Source: Pseudomonas sp. Root562 (lineage in GTDB: Bacteria; Pseudomonadota; Gammaproteobacteria; Pseudomonadales; Pseudomonadaceae). From it: 64,000 nucleotides of DNA. The notes beneath the pieces were generated by a model. It worked only from the letters and a program-made list of their open reading frames with translations, made no database searches and was not told the DNA's origin. Location: assembly GCF_001427125.1 (NCBI RefSeq), contig NZ_LMGK01000024.1, positions 14,115-78,114 of the forward strand, written 5' to 3'. This document shows, piece by piece, positions 1 through 8,569 of the stretch (within the stretch, counting starts at the first letter, position 1; each line of letters starts with the position of its first letter). The position numbers and the translations under genes were made by a program.

Positions 1-660
1 CCCGGAAAGGTGCGGTCTACCAGACTCACCGCGACAAGCGCTTGTGGGGCCGCTTCGCTGCCCGGCGGGAGCAAGCTCCCTCGCCACAAAAGCTCTCTAC
101 TACAAAGGAATGATGATCGTTCCCACGCTCTGCGTGGGAATGCAGCCCGGGACGCTCCGCGTCCCGGCGGGAGCAAGCTCCCTCGCCACAAAAGCTCTCT
201 ACTACAAAGGAATGATGATCGTTCCCACGCTCTGCGTGGGAATGCAGCCCGGGACGCTCCGCGTCCCCATTCAAAGGCCGAACGCAGAGCGCCCGCGGAA
301 GCATTCCCACGCTCTGCGTGGGAATGATTGACTCACCGAACCGTGGCGAGGGAGCTTGCTCCCGCTCGGCTGCGCAGCAGTCGTAAGCCCGGAAAGGTGC
401 GGTCTACCAGACTCACCGCGACAAGCGCTTTTGGGGCCGCTTCGCTGCCCAGCGGGAGCAAGCTCCCTCGCCACAAAAGCTCTCTACTACAAAGGAATAC
501 CCGGAAAGGTGCGGTCTACCAGACTCACCGCGACAAGCGCTTTTGGGGCCGCTTCGCTGCCCAGCGGGAGCAAGCTCCCTCGCCACAAAAGCTCTCTACT
601 ACAAAGGAATCAGCACTGTGATGATCGTTCCCACGCTCTGCGTGGGAACGATCAGCTGAG
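1..660. repeat. Compound intergenic repeat array downstream of araH
   Basis: No gene is supported in these 660 bases. They are built from a few repeated modules. A 111-bp unit beginning CCCGGAAAGGTGCGG occurs at 1-111, 388-498 and 500-610; the last two are direct tandem copies with a 112-bp period. A 102-bp unit is tandemly repeated at about 61-162 and 163-265. Embedded are REP-like palindromes (GGGAGCAAGCTCCC with flanking CGCCACA) and short hairpins of the form TTCCCACGC-tct-GCGTGGGAA. Small open frames here are by-products of the repeats. Confidence 0.85.
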
Positions 661-663
661 GGG

Positions 664-1635
664 TTAGCGCTGTTTGAGACGGTCGATCACCACCGCCAGC
701 AACAGGATCGAGCCGCGGATCACGTACTGGTAAAAGGTGTCGATGTTCTTCAGGTTCATCGCGTTCTCGATGATTGCCAGAATCAGCACCCCGGCGATCA
801 CGTGCCGGATCATGCCAATCCCGCCGCTCAACGAAACCCCGCCCAGTACACACGCAGAAATCACCGTCAGCTCGAAACCCTGGCCGATCATCGGCTGACC
901 GGAGGTCATGCGCGAGGCGAGGATTACGCCGGCCAACGCACCGATTACACCGTGCACGGCGAAGATGATGATCTTGGTCCGGTCAACGTTGACCCCGGCC
1001 AGCAGCGCCGCTTCCTGGTTCCCGCCGATGGCCATGGTATTGCGGCCATAGGTCGTGTAGTTGAGCAACCAGCCGAAGAACAGGAAGCAGACGATCGTGA
1101 TCAGGATCGGCACCGGCACGCCGAACAGTTGGCCGTTACCAAAGACGAAGAACGACTCCTGGGAAACGCCCACCGCTTTGCCGTTGGCAAAGATGTACGC
1201 CAGGCCGCGGACGATCTGCATCGTTGCAAGCGTGGTGATCAACGCATTGACCCGCAGCTTGGCAATCACGATACCGTTGATCAGGCCCACGATCAGGCCC
1301 ATCACCAACGCCGCGCCGACGCCCAGCAACACGCTGTCGGTGTCGCGCATAACCACCGCCGCAACCACCCCGGCGCAGGCGATCACCGATCCCACCGACA
1401 GGTCGAAGTGCCCGGACGCCAGGCAATACAACATGGTGCACGCCGCGATCCCGGTCGTTGAAATCGCCAGCCCCAACCCGCGCATGTTCAATGGCGAAAG
1501 AAAGTTGTCGATCAGCAAAGTGCAGAGTACGAAGATCCCTACGGCCGCCAGCAGCATCACCCAGTCATCGAGAAAGCGCCGCAAGTCCAGGGGTTTGCGC
1601 GCAGTCGGCAGGGTTTCGTTTTGGGTTGTCATCAT
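664..1635 (-). CDS. araH: L-arabinose ABC transporter permease AraH
   Basis: Inner-membrane permease of a CUT2-type sugar importer, 323 aa, the usual size. It has a hydrophilic N-terminus and then about eight to ten hydrophobic segments. The BPD_transp_2 signature region is visible (SVGSVIACAGVVAAVV and the loop YGRNTMAIGGNQEAA). It follows the ATPase gene araG by a few bases, as the last gene of araFGH. A GTG two codons upstream is possible, but the ATG ATG pair is better placed after AGAGGTG. Assignment to arabinose rather than another pentose rests on the neighbouring lactonase and dehydrogenase. Confidence 0.88.
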   Translation of the reverse strand: MMTTQNETLPTARKPLDLRRFLDDWVMLLAAVGIFVLCTLLIDNFLSPLNMRGLGLAISTTGIAACTMLYCLASGHFDLSVGSVIACAGVVAAVVMRDTDSVLLGVGAALVMGLIVGLINGIVIAKLRVNALITTLATMQIVRGLAYIFANGKAVGVSQESFFVFGNGQLFGVPVPILITIVCFLFFGWLLNYTTYGRNTMAIGGNQEAALLAGVNVDRTKIIIFAVHGVIGALAGVILASRMTSGQPMIGQGFELTVISACVLGGVSLSGGIGMIRHVIAGVLILAIIENAMNLKNIDTFYQYVIRGSILLLAVVIDRLKQR

Positions 1636-1644
1636 AGTCACCTC

Positions 1645-3186
1645 TCAGTTCGCCACGCCGTCAGCGCGTTGGCGCGGCAAAGCCAGTTGCAGCAAGTTGG
1701 ATTCATTGGCCTGTTCGCGGCTCAGTTCGCCACGCAGCGCGCCTTCGCACAGCACCAGGATGCGGTCGGAAATGCCCATCACTTCCATCAGGTCGCTGGA
1801 CACCACGATCACCGAAATACCGTCCGCCGCCAGGTTATGGATGATCTGGTAGATCTCGGCCTTGGCGCCGATGTCGATGCCACGGGTCGGCTCGTCGAGC
1901 AGCAGGACTTTCATCGGCATCGACAGCCAGCGGCCGAGAATGGCCTTCTGTTGATTGCCGCCGGACAGGTACATGATTTTCTGTGCTGCGCTCGGCGTCT
2001 TCACTTTCAGCGCCTTGATCTGCTTGTCGGCATTGCCCTTTTCCCACAGGCCGCGCAACAGGCAACCGAAGGTGGAATGCGCGCCGCGTGCGCTGATATT
2101 GATGTTCTCGGCAACACTGGAGAGCGGCATGATGCCCTCCTTCTTGCGGTCTTCGGGACACAGCAGAATCCCCGCCGAAATCGCGTCGCGGGGCGAGCGC
2201 AGTTTCAGCTCGTGCCCACGTAACTCAAGGCGCCCGGCGGTGTTGCGCTCCAGGCCGCTGAGCATCCGGAACAACTCCGTGCGCCCCGCCCCAACCAGGC
2301 CGAACAACCCGAGGATCTCGCCTTTGTGCGCTTCGAAGCTCACCGGTTCGCGCAGACCCGGGCCGAGCAGGCCGTCAACCTTCAACGCCACCGCGCCACG
2401 CGGGCGCGGGCGATAATCGTAGATGTCCTGGATGTCGCGACCGACCATGCACGTGACCAGGTGATCGTGGGTCAGCTCGCGCATGTCTTCGAAAGTACGC
2501 ACGTAACGGCCGTCCTTGAACACCGTCACCGCGTTGCAGATACGGAACACTTCTTCCATGCGATGAGAAACGTAGAGCACCACTTTGCCTTCATCGCGCA
2601 GGCGGCCGATGATCGCCATCAAGCGATCGATCTCCCGCGCCGACAGGCTGCTGGTGGGTTCGTCAAAAGCTATGACATGGGCGCCACGGGACAGCGCCTT
2701 GGCGATTTCCACCAGTTGCCGCTGGCCAAGCGACAGCCGCCCGACCTTCTGCTGCGGGTCGATTTCGTCGGCCAGGCCCTTGAGACAGGCCAATGCCTGC
2801 TGACGCAACGTGCTGCGATTGATCAGGCCGAAACTGGCCGGCAAATGTCCGAGAAACAGGTTTTCCGCCACGGTCATTTCCGGCACCAGGTGCAGCTCCT
2901 GGTGGATCACCGCGACGCCACTGCCGATGCTGTCGGCGGTGGATTTGAATGCCATCGTCTGCTCGCCGATCTGCAGATTGCCGCTGCTGGGGATGTAAGC
3001 GCCGCCGAGAATTTTAAGCAGCGTCGACTTGCCGGCGCCGTTCTCGCCCATCAAGGCGTGAACCTGCCCCGGATGAGCGACGAAGTTGATGTTGTCCAGC
3101 GCCTTCACCCCGGGAAAGATCTTGCCGATCCCGTTGAAGCGCAAGCTGCCGCCTGCATTGTGTTGTATTTGTGTTTGCGCGTGCAT
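1645..3186 (-). CDS. araG: L-arabinose ABC transporter ATP-binding protein AraG
   Basis: Sugar-importer ATPase of 513 aa with two ABC domains in tandem, typical of CUT2 systems. The first domain carries Walker A GENGAGKST, signature LSLGQRQLVEIAKAL and Walker B VIAFDEPTSSL. The second has the degenerate Walker A GLVGAGRTEL, the signature LSGGNQQKAIL and VLLLDEPTRGID. ATG at 3186 is preferred over a GTG five codons upstream because AGAGGTGG lies just before it. It drives uptake by AraF/AraH and sits between them. Substrate is inferred from context. Confidence 0.9.
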   Translation of the reverse strand: MHAQTQIQHNAGGSLRFNGIGKIFPGVKALDNINFVAHPGQVHALMGENGAGKSTLLKILGGAYIPSSGNLQIGEQTMAFKSTADSIGSGVAVIHQELHLVPEMTVAENLFLGHLPASFGLINRSTLRQQALACLKGLADEIDPQQKVGRLSLGQRQLVEIAKALSRGAHVIAFDEPTSSLSAREIDRLMAIIGRLRDEGKVVLYVSHRMEEVFRICNAVTVFKDGRYVRTFEDMRELTHDHLVTCMVGRDIQDIYDYRPRPRGAVALKVDGLLGPGLREPVSFEAHKGEILGLFGLVGAGRTELFRMLSGLERNTAGRLELRGHELKLRSPRDAISAGILLCPEDRKKEGIMPLSSVAENINISARGAHSTFGCLLRGLWEKGNADKQIKALKVKTPSAAQKIMYLSGGNQQKAILGRWLSMPMKVLLLDEPTRGIDIGAKAEIYQIIHNLAADGISVIVVSSDLMEVMGISDRILVLCEGALRGELSREQANESNLLQLALPRQRADGVAN

Positions 3187-3251
3187 AGCCCACCTCTTCA
3201 CACAGAACGGGCGGCCCCGTTGCCGAGGCCGCCGATGAAATCAACCAGCCT

Positions 3252-4256
3252 TCAATTCCACAGGCCGATCTTTTCCAGTTCCTGCTTGAAGTTGTCGCGG
3301 GTGATCAGCGTTACGTCGTCCATCGCCGTGTATTTCGGCGGCTCTTTGCCGGTGGTGACCCACTCGTACATCATGCTGGCGGTGTTGTAGCCTTCGATGT
3401 GCGGGCTCGGCAGCATCGAACCGAAGAAGCCGCTGTTGGGCTTTTTCAGTTCGCCGATGGCGTCGGTGCCATTGATGCCGATGCCGATCACGTTCGCTGC
3501 GGTAAAGCCGGCGGCTTCCGTGGCACGCACGCCGCCGAGCACGGTGTTGTCGTTCATGCCACCGATGATCAGGTTTTTCGCCGCGCCCGGCAGTTTCACC
3601 AGCGCCGAGTTGGTAGCGTCCATGCTGCCCGGTACGTCGAGGGTTTTCAGGGCGGCGAACAGGATATGGTCTTTTGGCATGCCGGCATCTTCCAACGCCT
3701 TGACCGAACCGTCGGTGCGTTTCTTGCCGGTGTCGAGTTCGTTGTAGGTGTTGATTACCGCGTAGGTGTCTTTCCACTCCCAGCCGCGTTTTTTCGCCTC
3801 GGTGGCCATGGCGCTGCCCTGCTTCTGGCCAACTTCAAAGGCGGCCATGCCGAGGTACGGCACCTCTTCCATGAACTTGCCGCTGGCATCGACAAAGCGG
3901 TCATCCACAGCAATCACTTTCAGGCCGTTGAGCTTGGCCTTGGCCATGATTGCAGGACCGAGTGACACATCCGGCGGGCAGATCACGAAACCCTTGGCGC
4001 CGTTGGCCGCCAGGCTGTCGATGGCCGACAGGGTTTTCTCGCCGTCCGGCACGGCGATTTTGATCAGGGTAAAGCCCTTGTCTTTGCCGGCCTTTTCGGC
4101 AAACGCCCATTCCGTCTGGAACCAGGGCTCCTCCGCTTGCTTGACCAGAAATCCGATTTTCACCTCTTCAGCCGCCAGCAGCGTGCTGCTCAGGCTGACC
4201 GCCGAAACCGCCAGGGCGGCACAGCACAGGGTTCGGATGGCATGACGACGATTCAT
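3252..4256 (-). CDS. araF: L-arabinose ABC transporter substrate-binding protein AraF
   Basis: Periplasmic sugar-binding protein, 334 aa, with a cleavable Sec signal (MNRRHAIRTLCCAALAVSAV, then ...LAAEEVKIGF). The type 1 periplasmic-binding fold includes GFLVKQAEEPWFQTEWAF, close to E. coli AraF. ATG 4256 follows AAGGAG with good spacing; the in-frame extension upstream lacks a ribosome site. It is the first gene of araFGH, about 127 bp downstream of the dehydrogenase gene. A palindrome (4328-4342) and an A-rich stretch overlapping the ribosome site (4268-4281) lie in that gap. D-galactose or L-fucose cannot be excluded as ligands. Confidence 0.9.
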   Translation of the reverse strand: MNRRHAIRTLCCAALAVSAVSLSSTLLAAEEVKIGFLVKQAEEPWFQTEWAFAEKAGKDKGFTLIKIAVPDGEKTLSAIDSLAANGAKGFVICPPDVSLGPAIMAKAKLNGLKVIAVDDRFVDASGKFMEEVPYLGMAAFEVGQKQGSAMATEAKKRGWEWKDTYAVINTYNELDTGKKRTDGSVKALEDAGMPKDHILFAALKTLDVPGSMDATNSALVKLPGAAKNLIIGGMNDNTVLGGVRATEAAGFTAANVIGIGINGTDAIGELKKPNSGFFGSMLPSPHIEGYNTASMMYEWVTTGKEPPKYTAMDDVTLITRDNFKQELEKIGLWN

Positions 4257-4267
4257 AAGCTGACTCC

Positions 4268-4281
4268 TTGTTATTTTTCTT
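4268..4281 (-). promoter_or_regulatory. Putative Crc/Hfq A-rich site at the araF ribosome site
   Basis: On the mRNA strand the sequence AAGAAAAATAACAAGGAG directly precedes and overlaps the araF Shine-Dalgarno. It fits the AAnAAnAA motif bound by Hfq/Crc during catabolite repression in Pseudomonas. The match is visible; the function is inferred. Confidence 0.5.
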
Positions 4282-4327
4282 GAGCGTTCTTTGAAAGCCA
4301 TAAGGCGGTGTAGCCGTACTACTAATA

Positions 4328-4342
4328 GTCATATCGTATGAT
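4328..4342. promoter_or_regulatory. Candidate operator upstream of araF
   Basis: Inverted repeat GTCATA-TCG-TATGAT, with 5 of 6 half-site positions matching and a 3-bp spacer, 72 bp upstream of the araF start. A related element, AATCAT-CAT-ATGATT, lies upstream of the GntR-family gene (7002-7016). On the minus strand both sit in a shared CCAATCAT...ATTAG frame. They are candidate binding sites of the co-encoded regulator. Confidence 0.5.
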
Positions 4343-4383
4343 GATTGGATTTCAGGCGTAATTTTCCACCTCAATCCGTTCAT

Positions 4384-5214
4384 TCAGTCGTGGTACATCA
4401 CCGAGCGACCACCATCGATGGTGATGCAGGATGCGTTGATGAACGGCGCTTCATCACTGGCCAGGAATACAGCCGTCATGGCCACTTCTTGCGGCTGGCC
4501 GATGCGCTTGGGCGGATGCAATTCCAAAGCGCGCTGACGCTCAGCGTGTGGATCGGCAAAACCGTTCCAGTAGTCGACGTTCAATTGAGTCTCGATGTAG
4601 CCCGGGGCGATGGCGTTGACCCGGATACCTTTGGGCGCGTATTCGATCCCCAGGGCGCGGGTCAGGCCGAGCAAGCCGTGCTTGGCCACCGGATAGGGAA
4701 AACAGCCCGGAATGATATGAGAAGAATGAGTGGACGCGATGTTGATGATGCTGCCGACGCCTTGCTCGATCATCTGCGGCAATACAGCCTTGCAGCCGAA
4801 CCAGGCGCCATCGAGATCAATGGCGAAGCAGCGGCGCCAGTCCTCTTCGGTCATTTGCAGTGGGTCACGAAACACGTTGACCCCGGCACAGTTGACCAGC
4901 ACGTCGATCCGACCGTGACGTTCTACAGCCAGTCTGGCCATGGCATGCAGATCTTGCTGTTGCGAAACGTCGGCCTTGATCGCCAGCACATCAGCCCCTT
5001 GGCCTCGCCAATACGCGGCGACTGCTTCGACTTTCCCGGCCTGGATATCGCTGATGATCAGCTTGGCCTGTTGCGACGCAAAAGACCCAACAATCGCCTC
5101 GCCGATGCCCTGGGCGGCGCCGGTCAGCAGCACTACCTTGTTTTTCAGACGCTCGCCCTTGGGCGGCGTGGGCGCCGCCGGCAAAGAAAGGGGTTCAGCC
5201 ATGGATCGCTGCAT
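4384..5214 (-). CDS. SDR-family sugar 1-dehydrogenase (L-arabinose/D-galactose type)
   Basis: Classical short-chain dehydrogenase, 276 aa. It has the Rossmann motif TGAAQGIG near residue 31, NCAGV, the catalytic serine in NIASTHSSH, and YPVAK as the YxxxK pair. It probably oxidises the imported aldose to its lactone with NAD(P)+, the first step of the non-phosphorylative pentose pathway. The next upstream gene, a lactonase, would take the product. An ATG after AGGTGA at 5214 is chosen; a GTG one codon earlier is too close to that site. Exact sugar specificity cannot be read from the sequence. Confidence 0.72.
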   Translation of the reverse strand: MQRSMAEPLSLPAAPTPPKGERLKNKVVLLTGAAQGIGEAIVGSFASQQAKLIISDIQAGKVEAVAAYWRGQGADVLAIKADVSQQQDLHAMARLAVERHGRIDVLVNCAGVNVFRDPLQMTEEDWRRCFAIDLDGAWFGCKAVLPQMIEQGVGSIINIASTHSSHIIPGCFPYPVAKHGLLGLTRALGIEYAPKGIRVNAIAPGYIETQLNVDYWNGFADPHAERQRALELHPPKRIGQPQEVAMTAVFLASDEAPFINASCITIDGGRSVMYHD

Positions 5215-5224
5215 CACTTCACCT

Positions 5225-5239
5225 GTTTTGTTTTTTTAA
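5225..5239 (-). promoter_or_regulatory. A-rich putative Crc/Hfq site upstream of the sugar dehydrogenase
   Basis: The mRNA reads AAAAAAACAAAACAGGTG just before the start codon. This A-rich CA-type stretch includes the Shine-Dalgarno and resembles the sites before araF and the lactonase gene. Confidence 0.4.
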
Positions 5240-5327
5240 GTGTGAGTGCGTGTAACTGATGAAGCCGACTATAAACCCGGCTCGCAGATAATCTCAATAT
5301 ATATATTTGCATCCCATATTTAGGGAT

Positions 5328-6203
5328 TTATCCCGAGAACCGAGTACACAGCTTTCCTGGCACGTCCACCCGAATCGCCAACACCGCCCCATCCAGCGGG
5401 TGACCGAGCGGGCTCGCGGCACTGGTGATGTACAGGGTTTTCAGGTCGGCATCGCCGAACACACAACTGGTCGGACGGCTGACAGGCAATTCGATTATCC
5501 GATCGACTTTGCCGTCCGGCGTCAGCCTGAGCAGGCAGCTGCCGTCCCAGCGGGCGTTCCAGATAAATCCCTCGGTATCCATCGCCGAGCCGTCCGGGCC
5601 GCCGCGTGCATGAGGGCCGAACCAGGGTTGCGCGGGCTCGAGATTGCCGTCGGTGCGGATGAAGTGCCGATACAACGTGCCGTCCAGGCTGTCGCCGAAA
5701 TACACGGTGGTCGCGTCATCGCTCCACAGCAGCGTGTTGGGAATGCCTGATCCGCGCAGCAACGGCGTCACCCGCGCATCGCTATCGATACGGAACAACC
5801 CGCCCGAGCGGCGCTCGATGGGCAAGTCTTCGCCCTGTTCGCCGATGTTGTTTTGCATGGTGCCAAGCCAGAGCCGACCCTGAGCATCGCAGCGGGCTTC
5901 GTTGGCGCGGTTGCCCGGTTGCGGATCGGCAACGCACAACAGCGTCAGCCGCGGCTCGAGCCCTGGGGAATCAAGATCAAGGCGGTACACGCCGCTGCTC
6001 AACGTCACCAGAGCATCACCGCTTTCACAGGGGATAAACGCAGAAACATGCTCAGGCATCTGCCAGATCTGCACATTCGCGCCGATCAGCCGCAACGCTT
6101 GCTTGCCGGCGATATCCACCCAGTACAACGCCTGGGTCGGCGCATCCCAGAAGGGGCCTTCGCCCAGCTGTGCCCGATGTTCGGTGACCGCGGTCAACGT
6201 CAT
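5328..6203 (-). CDS. SMP-30/gluconolaconase-family sugar lactonase
   Basis: Cytoplasmic six-bladed beta-propeller lactonase of the SMP-30/Gnl/LRE family, 291 aa. Family landmarks are LGEGPFWD near residue 13 with its metal-binding Glu, the central NEARCDAQGRLWLGTM, and GGPDGSAMDTEGFIWNARW with the conserved Asp. It would open the aldonolactone made by the adjacent dehydrogenase. AGGAGG stands seven bases before the ATG. About 113 bp separate it from the dehydrogenase gene on the same strand. Most likely an L-arabinolactonase. Confidence 0.8.
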   Translation of the reverse strand: MTLTAVTEHRAQLGEGPFWDAPTQALYWVDIAGKQALRLIGANVQIWQMPEHVSAFIPCESGDALVTLSSGVYRLDLDSPGLEPRLTLLCVADPQPGNRANEARCDAQGRLWLGTMQNNIGEQGEDLPIERRSGGLFRIDSDARVTPLLRGSGIPNTLLWSDDATTVYFGDSLDGTLYRHFIRTDGNLEPAQPWFGPHARGGPDGSAMDTEGFIWNARWDGSCLLRLTPDGKVDRIIELPVSRPTSCVFGDADLKTLYITSAASPLGHPLDGAVLAIRVDVPGKLCTRFSG

Positions 6204-6217
6204 GAAACCTCCTGCAT

Positions 6218-6232
6218 TGTTATTGTTTTTAT
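6218..6232 (-). promoter_or_regulatory. Putative Crc/Hfq site upstream of the lactonase
   Basis: The mRNA sequence AAAAACAATAACAATG lies directly before the AGGAGG of the lactonase gene and contains overlapping AAnAAnAA matches. It is the clearest of the three such motifs in this operon. Confidence 0.5.
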
Positions 6233-6247
6233 CCGTGGTGCTTTTTG

Positions 6248-6964
6248 TCAGCCCGCTTTTTTATCGGCCATGACTTGAGGGTAATAGCGCTTGATCGCCA
6301 GGTCGGCGTTATCGATCAGGGTCATGCAAGCCCAGACGCCCCGCGCGGCATCCCGGGCGGCGATGGCATCGGCCATGTCTTTATGAATGGGCAAGGTGCG
6401 GCGCAGTTCGTCGGGGTCGGCAGCGGACACTTCGAAACACACCGCCAATAGCGCACCGAGGGCCGGGATCATTTGTTCAATGAATTGGTTGTGGCTGGCG
6501 GCAAGAATGCACTCATGGAATATCTGATCCGCGCGGTTGTAATCGACACCGCTTTCCACCGCCCTTTCCAGCGCGTTGTAGGCCAGCAGCACGGCTTTAA
6601 CCTGCTCGGCATTCGCCCGCTCGCAAGCCCAGCGCACGGCCATGGGCTCGATGGTGCGACGCAGGTCGAGCAAGTCATCGACGAAGTTTTCCGGCAATCC
6701 GCTGCGTGACAACCAGCCTACGACTTGTGGATCGAAGAGATTCCAGCGCCGCACCGGCAACACCCGCGTGCCGACTTTCGGCCCGACTTCGAGCATGCCC
6801 TTGGCAACCAGAGTCTTGATGGCTTCGCGAATGACGGTGCGGCTGACCCCGAGCTGCTCGCCGAGATCGGCTTCGACCTTGAGCGTTTCCCCGGGTTTGA
6901 TCTGCCCGGTCGCGATCCAGCAACCCAGCCAATCGACCGTCGACGCATGAAAGCTGCTGGACAT
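6248..6964 (-). CDS. FCD-domain GntR-family transcriptional regulator
   Basis: DNA-binding regulator of the FadR subfamily, 238 aa. An N-terminal winged helix-turn-helix (about residues 10-70, including EQLGVSRTVIREAIKTL) is followed by an all-helical FCD ligand-binding domain (about 90-225). That domain has DLRRTIEPMAVRWA, the metal-site region DQIFHECILAASHN and a conserved HKDMADAI. It is the first gene of the sugar operon and probably represses it, with sugar, lactone or a later intermediate as inducer. ATG 6964 follows GAGGTG; a GTG two codons upstream overlaps that site. Confidence 0.85.
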   Translation of the reverse strand: MSSSFHASTVDWLGCWIATGQIKPGETLKVEADLGEQLGVSRTVIREAIKTLVAKGMLEVGPKVGTRVLPVRRWNLFDPQVVGWLSRSGLPENFVDDLLDLRRTIEPMAVRWACERANAEQVKAVLLAYNALERAVESGVDYNRADQIFHECILAASHNQFIEQMIPALGALLAVCFEVSAADPDELRRTLPIHKDMADAIAARDAARGVWACMTLIDNADLAIKRYYPQVMADKKAG

Positions 6965-7001
6965 GGACACCTCAAAGCCGTTCGCAATGGATGCCCACGC
7001 T

Positions 7002-7016
7002 AATCATCATATGATT
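7002..7016. promoter_or_regulatory. Candidate autoregulatory operator upstream of the GntR gene
   Basis: Perfect inverted repeat AATCAT-CAT-ATGATT with a 3-bp spacer, 38 bp upstream of the regulator start. On the minus strand a TTGACA hexamer (7019-7024) abuts it as a possible -35. The site therefore overlaps the likely promoter, as expected for a repressor of its own operon. Compare 4328-4342. Confidence 0.5.
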
Positions 7017-7053
7017 GGTTGTCAATTTGATTTTTTGAACACACAACCCTCAA

Positions 7054-7141
7054 TAGGAGCGAACCTGCTCGCGATGGCGATGTAACAAGCAACCAGGATG
7101 TTGAATGTCACGACCTCATCGCGAGCAGGCTCGCTCCTACA
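7054..7141. repeat. REP pair (inverted, GAGCRRGCTCGC family)
   Basis: Two inverted copies of TAGGAGCGARCCTGCTCGCGATG separated by about 40 bp, in the gap between the GntR gene and the DUF1285 gene. The same family recurs at 40651-40749 and, in a variant form, at 59576-59668. Confidence 0.85.
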
Positions 7142-7151
7142 GGGTTTTGCG

Positions 7152-7712
7152 TCAGGGCTCGAGGCCAATGGGGAAGAACTCGCCGCCGCTCCAAACACCC
7201 AGCCAACGCTGCCCGTCCAGTTCACGGCTCACCGCCAGTTCCACCAATTGATAGAACACATTGCGATGGATCAGCGCTTCGAGGTTGGTGCGCACATGCA
7301 CATAGGGCGCGGGTTCTTGTGTGAGCGGATCAATCACCACGCGAATCGGGTGTTCAGCACCGGCTTCGGTGGTTTCGTCGACATTGGTGGTGAAGCGCAA
7401 AACCTGCTGTTCACCCTCGCCTTCCACGTCCACGGCAATCGCCACAAACGGCGCGTCATCGACTTTGATGCCAACCTTTTCAACCGGGGTAATCAGAAAG
7501 TAATCATCGCCGTCGCGGCGAATGATCGTGGAGAACAGCTTGACCATCGGCTTGCGTCCAATCGGCGTGCCCAGGTAGTACCAGGTACCGTCCCGGGCGA
7601 TGCGCATATCGATATCGCCGCAGAAGTCAGGATTCCACAAGTGGACCGGTGGCAAGCCTTTGGTCTTGGGGATTTGCCCCAACAGGTCGTTGGCTTTTTG
7701 CGGGCCACTCAT
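7152..7712 (-). CDS. DUF1285-family protein
   Basis: Conserved cytoplasmic protein of 186 aa with no signal peptide or membrane segment. It matches DUF1285 proteins by its [18 protein letters not shown] start, [20 protein letters not shown] and a C-terminal [14 protein letters not shown]. Biochemical function is unknown. GGAGAA precedes the ATG at 7712. The start lies 16 bp after the stop of the DUF4823 lipoprotein gene, so the two are probably cotranscribed. Confidence 0.8.
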   Translation of the reverse strand: MSGPQKANDLLGQIPKTKGLPPVHLWNPDFCGDIDMRIARDGTWYYLGTPIGRKPMVKLFSTIIRRDGDDYFLITPVEKVGIKVDDAPFVAIAVDVEGEGEQQVLRFTTNVDETTEAGAEHPIRVVIDPLTQEPAPYVHVRTNLEALIHRNVFYQLVELAVSRELDGQRWLGVWSGGEFFPIGLEP

Positions 7713-7728
7713 GGCGTTCTCCTTGAAA

Positions 7729-8337
7729 TTACTGATCGCTGAGGCCCAACAGGCCACGAGCATATTGCTCCAGTGGCGGGCCCATCAGGTCTTCGGGTTT
7801 TTCGTCGTGGAACGTCAGCAAACCGCCACGACTCTTGATACGTGCAGTATCAATCAAATACTGGGTGCTGGTCTCGATCAACATGATTTGAATCACGCCG
7901 GTATCGACGCCAAGGCGATCCACGGCTTCCTGATCCAGCCACTCATCGGAGTTGCCGATGCGGTCATCGGATTTGGCGAATCGCGTGTAAAGCAGATAAT
8001 GCGCACCCAGGGCACGGGCTTCGCTCATCGCCTGATCGAGGCCTTCCGGCACGCGCGCGCGGCGCACCATCGGAAAGTATTCGATGAAGCCGTCGAAGGC
8101 GACTTCGGCGATCACGTTTGGCCGAGGGTACACGGCACTGCCCGGCGGCACGAACGCGCCCTGAGCGATGTAGACGAACGAGTCCGGCTGAATGCGCAGG
8201 TTGTTCACGCGGCGGCTGTCGCTGTGATCCAGCAGGCCTGCATCGCTCATATGGTAGCGAGTCCCTTCGGCCATATCGCTGACGTTCATGCAGCCACCGA
8301 GCGCCAAAACGGCCAGCAGCAAAACCAGGCTACGCAT
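7729..8337 (-). CDS. DUF4823-family lipoprotein
   Basis: Predicted lipoprotein of 202 aa. The N-terminus [16 protein letters not shown] is a short signal with a lipobox; Cys16 would be acylated and Asn18 disfavours inner-membrane retention. The rest is soluble, with [18 protein letters not shown] and [14 protein letters not shown], as in DUF4823 proteins. Function is unknown; a place in the cell envelope is inferred from the lipobox. It heads a two-gene unit with the DUF1285 gene. An upstream in-frame extension runs into a REP element and is not coding. Confidence 0.78.
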   Translation of the reverse strand: MRSLVLLLAVLALGGCMNVSDMAEGTRYHMSDAGLLDHSDSRRVNNLRIQPDSFVYIAQGAFVPPGSAVYPRPNVIAEVAFDGFIEYFPMVRRARVPEGLDQAMSEARALGAHYLLYTRFAKSDDRIGNSDEWLDQEAVDRLGVDTGVIQIMLIETSTQYLIDTARIKSRGGLLTFHDEKPEDLMGPPLEQYARGLLGLSDQ

Positions 8338-8442
8338 CCTATCCTCCAGAGGCCGGTGACGGAAAACCGGCGAATGGCCGTGGGATGCAGATTTTGCGCC
8401 ATTCCTTGCGATCACGGATATTTCCGGATTGATCATGTGGCC

Positions 8443-8562
8443 TGTGGCGAGGGAGCTTGCTCCCGCTCGGCTGCGCAGCAGTCGTAAATACTGAGGAATA
8501 CTGTGTATTTGATCATTTAGGGCTGCTTCGCACCCCAGCGGGAGCAAGCTCCCCCGCCACAG
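8443..8562. repeat. REP pair (GAGGGAGCTTGCTCCC family)
   Basis: Inverted copies of TGTGGCGAGGGAGCTTGCTCCCGCT and its complement, about 70 bp apart, between moaA and the DUF4823 gene. Same family as in 1-660 and 21628-21700. Confidence 0.85.
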
Positions 8563-8569
8563 GGGTCAA

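Noticed and set aside
1-660. CRISPR array
   Set aside because: Repeat units are long (102-112 bp), without regular unique spacers, and no cas genes are present.
10-667. Several small frames in the repeat array
   Set aside because: They repeat with the DNA units, occur in all frames and have no ribosome sites.
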